The notes under the pieces are model-generated. The model was not told the origin of the DNA. It searched no databases and was given only the letters and a program-made list of their open reading frames with translations. Of a DNA stretch of 30,425 nucleotides, positions 24,996 through 30,425 are shown piece by piece. The stretch comes from JBJHCA01 sp050485785 (GTDB taxonomy: Bacteria; Bacteroidota; Bacteroidia; Chitinophagales; Saprospiraceae): contig JBJHCA010000036.1 in NCBI GenBank assembly GCA_050485785.1, positions 1 to 30,425 of the forward strand. The letters are read 5' to 3'. Numbering within the stretch: position 1 is the first letter of the stretch; every line of letters begins with the position of its first letter. The translations under genes and the position numbers were made by a program.

Positions 24996-25385
24996 ATGAC
25001 TCGCAGATACTTTGGAATACCACTCCTCGCTGTCGGGATGGCACTCGTTTTGCTGCTGCCGGGCTGTGCCGAAGAGATCAATGAGCGCGAAAATGAACTG
25101 CTGGGATCCTGGACACTCATCAGGGCATTCCAAAACGGCAGTGAAACCAATCGGCTGGACGGTATCGTGCTTCAGTTTACCGAAGGGATGATGTTATCGA
25201 CCAATTTTAACCCTGCACTCGAAAATCGCCTCTATACATACCGTTTCAAGTCAGGCCAGATTGTAGCCGAAGCGGAGGAAGAACAAATTGTGTTCAGCAT
25301 TGAAGAACAAACGGAAGAGGATCTCGTGCTCATCAGCACTCTGATGGATTTCCAGTTCAGGCTGCATTTTCACAAGGATGAATAG
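24996..25385 (+). CDS. Small lipocalin-like lipoprotein
   Basis: A 129-residue protein with a lipoprotein signal: basic start (TRR), hydrophobic core and lipobox LPGC with Cys24. The mature part opens with ENELLGSWTLIRA, a pattern seen at the first strand of lipocalin-like lipoproteins of Bacteroidota. Acidic beta-rich sequence follows, ending FQFRLHFHKDE. No function can be given. I chose ATG 24996 rather than the in-frame start at 24894, because only this start yields a proper lipoprotein signal and the upstream start precedes the predicted promoter. The gene diverges from mnmA and converges with dapD. Confidence 0.78.
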   Translation: MTRRYFGIPLLAVGMALVLLLPGCAEEINERENELLGSWTLIRAFQNGSETNRLDGIVLQFTEGMMLSTNFNPALENRLYTYRFKSGQIVAEAEEEQIVFSIEEQTEEDLVLISTLMDFQFRLHFHKDE

Positions 25386-25441
25386 AGGACAACTTTGTTG
25401 TTATCCTGCACAGACATTACGGTTGTAAAACATACCGGCAT

Positions 25442-26266
25442 TTACACCGGCACATCAAAAGTTCTCAGGGCATCATTTAGGCTCACCTTTTTATCGGTAC
25501 TGGGCTTGCGTTCACCAATGATGAGTGCACATGAAACCTGGTAGATACCTGCATTAAACTCCTTGCTGTAAGTGCCGGGAATTACTACGCTGCGCGGTGG
25601 TACTTCACCGCGGTATATCACCTCACGGCTGCCTCTTACGTCGATAATGCGCGTACTTTGGGTAAGCACCACATTAGCACCCAGTACTGCCTCGCGCCCT
25701 ACTTTTACCCCTTCCACCACAATACAACGCGAACCGATAAAACATTCATCCTCGATGATAGTGGGGGAGGCCTGTGGAGGTTCCAGTACCCCGCCTATGC
25801 CTACGCCACCGCTCAGGTGCACGTTTTGGCCAATCTGTGCGCACGAACCTACCGTTGCCCAGGTATCCACCATGGTGCCGGCACCCACATAGGCACCTAT
25901 GTTGACATACGACGGCATCATGATCACCCCGGGTTCTAGAAAAGAACCGTAGCGGGCTATGGCGTGAGGTACCACTCTTACCTGCTTTTCTTCGAAGCCC
26001 GTTTTCAAGGGAATTTTGTCATAAAATTCAAACGGGCCGGTTTCAATCCTCTCCATGGAACAAATGGGGAAATATAAAATCACGGCTTTTTTTACCCAAC
26101 TGTTAACCTGCCAGCTTCCATCTTCAAGCGGCTCAGCCACCCTCAGCCGGCCCTGATCCAGATCATCGATTACTGACCTGATGGCATCCTGAGCATCCGC
26201 GTCGGCCAGCAAACTGCGCTGTTCCCATGCATGTTCAATTTTCTCTTTCCTGGTTTGCTGATCCAT
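25442..26266 (-). CDS. dapD: Tetrahydrodipicolinate N-succinyltransferase
   Basis: DapD transfers a succinyl group from succinyl-CoA to tetrahydrodipicolinate in the succinylase route to meso-diaminopimelate and lysine, so it feeds peptidoglycan. From ATG 26266 the protein has 274 residues, the same length as E. coli DapD. It has an alpha-helical N-terminal domain (about 1-100), then a left-handed beta-helix with the block MVDTWATVGSCAQIG and the SGGVGIGGVLEPPQA loop. The open frame reaches upstream to 26368, but that extension includes the predicted promoter and lacks family similarity. It has its own promoter and is probably monocistronic. Confidence 0.97.
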   Translation of the reverse strand: MDQQTRKEKIEHAWEQRSLLADADAQDAIRSVIDDLDQGRLRVAEPLEDGSWQVNSWVKKAVILYFPICSMERIETGPFEFYDKIPLKTGFEEKQVRVVPHAIARYGSFLEPGVIMMPSYVNIGAYVGAGTMVDTWATVGSCAQIGQNVHLSGGVGIGGVLEPPQASPTIIEDECFIGSRCIVVEGVKVGREAVLGANVVLTQSTRIIDVRGSREVIYRGEVPPRSVVIPGTYSKEFNAGIYQVSCALIIGERKPSTDKKVSLNDALRTFDVPV

Positions 26267-26294
26267 GTTCTGAAGTTTAGATGGTTTAATGCCG

Positions 26295-26302
26295 CAAAGA
26301 TA
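26295..26302 (-). promoter_or_regulatory. Predicted -7 box for dapD
   Basis: The minus strand reads TATCTTTG, an exact TAnnTTTG match identical to the box in front of tRNA-Glu, 28 bases upstream of the ATG. The -33 region is weak. It supports 26266 as the start codon. Confidence 0.55.
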
Positions 26303-26387
26303 GGCAGTCAGCGTAAACTTTAACATTTGCGCAGCACTCCGGGGGCAGTTATTGCGTTTTTTCAGCACATCTGCTTATTTTGGGGGC

Positions 26388-27038
26388 ATGAAAGCCTTGT
26401 TCGCTTTTTTTATTTTTTATGTCTTTTTGTGGGCCGGCTGTTCGCCGGCTTATGAACGTGTCGATGTGTACCACGACGAAGGCTACCTGGAAGCTTCCTT
26501 TCTGGTGAACACCCAGACCGGGCAACTCGAAGGGAAATTTTTGGGATATAACAGCGAGGGAATTTTAGTAGAGGAAGCACAGTATCGCAATGACCAACTC
26601 CATGGCCCGAGGATGCTTTTTGATGAGAATGGGGTACTAATTATTGAGGAAATATACCGGCAAGGTGAGCTTCATGGCGTGTACACTGCTCGTTTTCCTG
26701 ACGGCTCAGTGCGCTATACCGGAACTTATACGCATAATGCCATGGAAGGGTCCTGGACCTATTTCTACCCTTCAGGACAGGTGAAGGAAGTGGTCCAGTT
26801 TGTCAACAGCGAAACCAAAGGGCCGTTTATTGAGTATTACCCTAATGGTATGGTTAAAGCAGAAGGGCAATACGTACCCGGCGAGCTGGAACACGGTATT
26901 CTCACCATGTTTGATACCCTGGGTGAAATTGAACGGGTGATGCACTGCGATTTTGGCATTTGCCGCACCCGGTGGACACCCGATTCGGGCCATCTAAATT
27001 TTGAAGAACTATGGGAAGATACCTTACTCTCCTTTTAA
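26388..27038 (+). CDS. MORN-repeat lipoprotein
   Basis: A 216-residue lipoprotein: hydrophobic signal with lipobox LWAGC, lipidated Cys18. The mature part is built of five or six MORN-type repeats of about 22 residues, recognisable by G(x)LHG or KGPF, then Y/F, D/N-G (for example QLHGPRMLFDENG, ELHGVYTARFPDG and KGPFIEYYPNG). MORN repeats often serve as protein- or membrane-binding scaffolds. Its stop lies 28 bases inside the porQ gene, so the two are almost certainly co-translated. That hints at a role near the T9SS, though it is inference. ATG 26388 is chosen over 26352 because it begins the lipoprotein signal directly. Confidence 0.82.
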   Translation: MKALFAFFIFYVFLWAGCSPAYERVDVYHDEGYLEASFLVNTQTGQLEGKFLGYNSEGILVEEAQYRNDQLHGPRMLFDENGVLIIEEIYRQGELHGVYTARFPDGSVRYTGTYTHNAMEGSWTYFYPSGQVKEVVQFVNSETKGPFIEYYPNGMVKAEGQYVPGELEHGILTMFDTLGEIERVMHCDFGICRTRWTPDSGHLNFEELWEDTLLSF

Positions 27039-28063
27039 CCGGGATGTTATTGAGCACTCTGGCGCAGGCACAGATCGGGGGCCAAAGCATCATGACTTTC
27101 AACAATTTATCACCCTCTGCACGGGTTACGGCACTGGGCGGCGAGCTCATTGCCCTGGTTGATGATGACATTGCCCTGGGCTACCGGGCACCATCACTGC
27201 TCAATAGCAGCATGCATCAACAAATCAGCCTGCATACCGATTTTTATCCCGCAGGCATTCGTCACGGATTGGCTGCCTACGGATACCACTGGAGGCAATC
27301 GCCGCTGACCTTTAGCGGTGCCGTGCAGTTTATCCATTATGGCACCTTCACCGAAGCGGACGAAACCGGTGCCGTTATAGGCGAGTTTACTGCTTCTGAG
27401 TACAATGTACAGGCAGGTGCCGGCTTTCAGTATACCGACAATCTCAGCTTTGGCCTCAACCTCAAATGGCTGCAGTCATATCTGGAAGCATACCGTAGTC
27501 ATGCTCTGGCCGTGGATTTAGGCATTACGTGGAACGATACCTCGTCATTGTTCAATGCCACATTGCTGATTAAGAATTTGGGAACTCAACTGCTCACCTA
27601 TCAACCCGGGATAAGAGAGCCATTGCCGTTTGATGTGCAGCTTGGTGTATCCAAGCGGTTGAGGCATACACCTTTTCGGTTTTACGTTACCGGTCACAAC
27701 CTTTACCGGTGGGACATCCGGTACGATGATCCCTCATTGCGGCCAAGCCTGTTGTTTTTCGACAGCGATGAAGAGGAAGAAAGCACTGAACGCTTTTTTT
27801 TCGACAACCTTTTCAGGCATTTTATTTTTGGCGCGGAGATCATTTTCGGACAATCGGAGAATTTCAGACTGCGCATTGCCTATAACCATATCCGCAATGC
27901 TGAAATGCAGATCATTGATCTGCGATCGTTTGCCGGCATGTCATTCGGCTTCGGTTTTAAGGTCAGGCAATTCCGCATCGATTATGGCCGGGCGGTTTAC
28001 CATGTTGCCGGCGGCACTAATCACATCAGCATTGGCACAAACCTTTCCGCCTGGATGCGATGA
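27011..28063 (+). CDS. porQ: Type IX secretion system protein PorQ
   Basis: PorQ is an outer membrane protein of the T9SS accessory set; with PorU, PorV and PorZ it is part of the attachment complex that releases cargo and anchors it at the cell surface. The 350-residue protein has a signal peptide (LTLLLTGMLLSTLAQA-Q). It then begins with the PorQ/PorV-type block LSPSARVTALGGELIALVDDD, split as 31-39 and 40-51, followed by alternating barrel strands. It ends with a strand near FRIDYGRAVYHVAGGTNHISIG and a C-terminal SAWMR tail. The length fits the family. It overlaps the MORN lipoprotein gene by 28 bases. A T9SS cargo gene lies downstream, beyond a broken fragment. Confidence 0.85.
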   Translation: MGRYLTLLLTGMLLSTLAQAQIGGQSIMTFNNLSPSARVTALGGELIALVDDDIALGYRAPSLLNSSMHQQISLHTDFYPAGIRHGLAAYGYHWRQSPLTFSGAVQFIHYGTFTEADETGAVIGEFTASEYNVQAGAGFQYTDNLSFGLNLKWLQSYLEAYRSHALAVDLGITWNDTSSLFNATLLIKNLGTQLLTYQPGIREPLPFDVQLGVSKRLRHTPFRFYVTGHNLYRWDIRYDDPSLRPSLLFFDSDEEEESTERFFFDNLFRHFIFGAEIIFGQSENFRLRIAYNHIRNAEMQIIDLRSFAGMSFGFGFKVRQFRIDYGRAVYHVAGGTNHISIGTNLSAWMR

Positions 28064-28500
28064 TTATTCGTTAATGTTTTGCTCCCCGTATGCGGCCCAT
28101 TCTAGTTCGGGTTATTTTAATGTTCAAAACGATAACTGTTGCCTATCGACAAAAGTATCGCAGCAGGCTTAGAGCAGTGAAAAGATATTTTGTTGTTTTT
28201 TATATGGATGGAGAACTGCACTCCCGGGCCGATTTTACCCCAATTGCACTTCACGTTTTAAGTATTTCGGATTAATTATTTTGCAGTTTTGCCAATTGGC
28301 GGCAATTATGTTTGATTAAAAAGGCTTATATTGAGCCATTATTCTGGAAAAGCATCCGGATGCCATTTGTGTTCACTTAAACTCCAAACCAATGAAAAAT
28401 GCAAATTGTTACTTAAAGATTAAAACCCGGTAGGGAGATAGTATTAAATAATTTTATTACACTAGATCATGTTTTATTAAGGTGTAGTTTATTGATTAGT
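28064..28500. other. Gene-free region between porQ and the fragment
   Basis: About 440 bases without a supported gene. G+C falls from about 42-47 percent near porQ to about 20 percent at 28441-28500 by direct count. Short open frames here (for example 28090-28275) have no recognisable content. I see no terminator hairpin and no clear promoter box. Confidence 0.6.
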
Positions 28501-28653
28501 ATTTTAGGCGTATTAACGACCAAAGAAAAAGTGGATGCCAATATGGGAAGTCATAGTTTTAATGTTAATACCTACACTTCCGGGTTGTATTTTTATCGTG
28601 TAAGCAGTGAATTTGGACAAACATTACATGGCAGTGTACATATTGTAAAATAG
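28501..28653 (+). pseudogene. Orphan T9SS sorting-domain fragment
   Basis: The frame translates to about 50 residues ending in the final strands of a T9SS type A C-terminal domain: an ILG start like the usual D-I/L-L-G turn, then GSHSFNVNTYTSGLYFYRV, and a closing GSVHIVK before TAG. It has no signal peptide and no proper start codon before the conserved part; the frame is open from 28417, and its first ATG is at 28543, inside the domain. It is most simply the 3' remnant of a lost cargo gene. The next gene begins three bases after this stop. Confidence 0.7.
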
Positions 28654-28655
28654 GT

Positions 28656-30215
28656 ATGAAATTTCAAGATTTTACCATATGTTTTTTAATATACTTAGGG
28701 CTAATTTTTAACTCATTTGGTTTGAAAGCACAACCCGGCTTTTTTAAGATTTACCCTATGGATGTGGTTGGGAGTAGTTTTAACTCAATTCAAACAATTG
28801 ATAATAAACTATATGTATATGGAACTGCTATTGATACTTCAATTGCGAATAATTGGGGCGTTCATCTGATAGAAGTGGATACATTTGGTCAAATTAACAA
28901 TAAACTGTTTTATACCGATGTGTATGGAGACAATATGGTAGTGAATGGAATTGTCGTTGGTGGTCTTTTAGATAAAACTAGTAATGGAAATTTGTTTTGC
29001 ACAGGTACATTTTGGGGCAGCGGTCGCAATTTGTATGCACTAAAAGCTGATACCAGTCTGAGCTGGTTTCAGCTCTACGAGCATATCGATTCAACTATAG
29101 CTTTTGATAATCCATATCATATTTCTTCCTACAATGAGGGATTTTTGATAAGTGGTGTCAGAAGAAAACACGGAATGACTGAAAGACATGGATTCGTAAC
29201 ACAATTTAATGATACACTTGAAGAGGTATGGAATTATTTTAACCCGATATCTCAGACAAGAAGTATTTTTTTGGGGAGTTTTGGTTTAGGGAATAAATTT
29301 TACGTTGGAGGTTCAGTAACTTATTTAGATGGAATGAGTAATACAACTGAGCGGAAAAGCGTGATTTATGAGTTTGATCAAGAAGGTAGTGTTGTAAATT
29401 ATTGGCAACCAGAGGACGAAGAAGAAATAGCAATGCTTGTTTTTAATAGTGCACCGGATGGTGGATTTATTTATTCGTCACGTGATGTAATATATCATAA
29501 TAACAACACATTTTCTCAATTTCCCCGTCTGGTTCGTCGCGACAGCACTTACCAAAAGCTATGGGAGGTAGAGCTACCGGTAAGCGGTTCCGATCAAAAT
29601 CGTGTAATGGGGATTACCCGCTCACTGGACGGCCAGTGGCTGGTATCTGCCAAGTTGTATACAGAGCTGGCGGGCAGTCCGGGCAATCCCCGCATGGCAC
29701 CTTGTGTGTTCAAAATATCTGATGCCGGCGAAATACTCTGGTCCACCTGTGTTACCTTCCCTTATGAGTGGGTGAATACGCAGTTTCCCAGCTTCTGGGT
29801 GGGCAATGTCATACAAATTTCAACGGGCAGCATGTATATGGTAGGCAGCGTTAATCGCAGCAATCCATCGCGTACCCTGGGCTGGATGCTGAAGCTTGAT
29901 GCAGACGGCTGTTTGTATGAAAACCCATGCCATCCGGAGGAAGATACTACATCGGTAACCGTGCTATCAACCACAGGAAACCATGAACTGCAAATATACC
30001 CCAACCCTGCCGGCACCACCGTACAGGTGCATGCCCCTGAGCCGGGCCGCCTGTACGTATACGATCTCAGTGGCCGTCGGGTACTGGATCAAGGTCAGGC
30101 CACAGAGGGCATCAATACCATGAGCATTGCATCGCTGCCCACAGGCATTTACATCATGGTGCTGTACGGCGAAAGCGGGCATTTGTATCGCGGCAGGCTG
30201 GGTGTGGTGGAGTGA
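28656..30215 (+). CDS. T9SS-exported cargo protein, composition mosaic
   Basis: A 519-residue protein with a signal peptide (FLIYLGLIFNSFGLKA-Q) and a C-terminal T9SS type A sorting domain (about 442-519). The domain shows the hallmarks LQIYPNPAG, LYVYDLSGRRV and SLPTGIYIMVL. It should cross the outer membrane by the T9SS and be attached or released at the surface. Between lies a region of repeated beta strands with Trp, Phe and Gly turns (GGFIYSSRD, DGQWLVSAK), perhaps a beta-propeller; the function is unknown. The first 865 bases are A+T-rich (about 34 percent G+C) with AGA arginine codons. From about 29520 the gene abruptly becomes about 55 percent G+C with CGT/CGC codons, like the rest of the window, which suggests a recombinant gene. 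The start follows the orphan fragment by two bases. Confidence 0.85.
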   Translation: MKFQDFTICFLIYLGLIFNSFGLKAQPGFFKIYPMDVVGSSFNSIQTIDNKLYVYGTAIDTSIANNWGVHLIEVDTFGQINNKLFYTDVYGDNMVVNGIVVGGLLDKTSNGNLFCTGTFWGSGRNLYALKADTSLSWFQLYEHIDSTIAFDNPYHISSYNEGFLISGVRRKHGMTERHGFVTQFNDTLEEVWNYFNPISQTRSIFLGSFGLGNKFYVGGSVTYLDGMSNTTERKSVIYEFDQEGSVVNYWQPEDEEEIAMLVFNSAPDGGFIYSSRDVIYHNNNTFSQFPRLVRRDSTYQKLWEVELPVSGSDQNRVMGITRSLDGQWLVSAKLYTELAGSPGNPRMAPCVFKISDAGEILWSTCVTFPYEWVNTQFPSFWVGNVIQISTGSMYMVGSVNRSNPSRTLGWMLKLDADGCLYENPCHPEEDTTSVTVLSTTGNHELQIYPNPAGTTVQVHAPEPGRLYVYDLSGRRVLDQGQATEGINTMSIASLPTGIYIMVLYGESGHLYRGRLGVVE

Positions 30216-30284
30216 TGGGCCGGTGATATGGCCGGAGGTTGATAATTATGCATTCCCTTCGGAATTGTGATGCCTTTGCCATGT

Positions 30285-30358
30285 GACAAAAGTTAAAAGA
30301 CCGGCCTTCACCGTTTTAGGCCAAGGCCGCCGGAAAATCGGTCCAATTGTCTGTGCTG
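30285..30358 (+). repeat. Dispersed 74-base repeat, right copy
   Basis: This matches 239-312 with 6 mismatches and no gaps, in the same orientation. It lies 70 bases after the T9SS cargo gene. Shortly after it come TACGTCA (30369-30375), the same word that ends both copies of the left-end direct repeat, and a small palindrome GTCAAAGTTGAC (30372-30383). No right arm of the inverted repeat is visible before the window ends, and no gene lies in 30216-30425. Confidence 0.8.
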
Positions 30359-30425
30359 ATTGCGTGTGTACGTCAAAGTTGACAATGCTAAAAATGAGTG
30401 AATGATACAAAATCCGCCTTAGCAG

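Noticed and set aside
26267..26368. N-terminal extension of dapD
   Set aside because: The extension covers the TATCTTTG promoter box, and the shorter form matches the E. coli length exactly.
28090..28275. A 61-codon open frame after porQ
   Set aside because: No signal peptide, domain or composition typical of the neighbours; it is best explained as chance in non-coding DNA.

Overview
The window looks like a chromosomal segment from a member of the phylum Bacteroidota. Several independent signs agree. LpxC and FabZ are fused into one protein. There is a DUF3098-uppP-truB cluster, a PorQ component of the type IX secretion system (T9SS), and a protein with a T9SS type A C-terminal sorting domain. 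At least six intergenic regions carry TAnnTTTG-like -7 promoter boxes. I cannot place it below phylum level from the sequence alone.

Layout. 1-724 is a gene-free, repeat-rich stretch with two direct copies of a hairpin-bearing repeat and a large imperfect inverted repeat. A tRNA-Glu gene follows (minus). 921-3272 holds the glycolytic pair gap and pgk (plus), then a Tat-exported alkaline phosphatase (minus). 5028-6927 is a tight DUF3098-uppP-truB cluster. 6937-8477 holds two outer-membrane-type proteins (minus). 8651-10259 is an ABC-2-like membrane protein with an overlapping ATPase, followed by an isoaspartyl peptidase/asparaginase. pth (minus) and a two-domain M16 peptidase (plus) diverge near 11.9 kb. 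15211-19209 is a lipid A cluster: lpxD, lpxC/fabZ, lpxA and a translationally coupled ABC ATPase. 19297-24670 is all minus: a small zinc-ribbon protein, pfkA, an N-acetylglucosamine-kinase-like protein, a subtilase and mnmA. A small lipoprotein, dapD (minus), a MORN-repeat lipoprotein overlapping porQ, and a T9SS cargo gene complete the window.

Functionally this is mostly housekeeping: glycolysis (gap, pgk, pfkA), envelope building (uppP, lpxD, lpxC/fabZ, lpxA, dapD), translation and tRNA modification (tRNA-Glu, truB, pth, mnmA), and T9SS secretion (porQ and a cargo).

The unusual material lies at the two ends. At the right end an A+T-rich island (about 28261-29520) contains an orphan T9SS sorting-domain fragment. 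It stops abruptly inside the next T9SS cargo gene, which therefore looks chimeric. A 74-base repeat occurs near both ends of the window (239-312 and 30285-30358), and at the left end it forms one arm of a palindrome-like structure. I found no CRISPR array, transposase, phage genes or recognisable defence system. Nothing here is clearly a new biological system; the repeat family and the chimeric cargo locus are the best leads.
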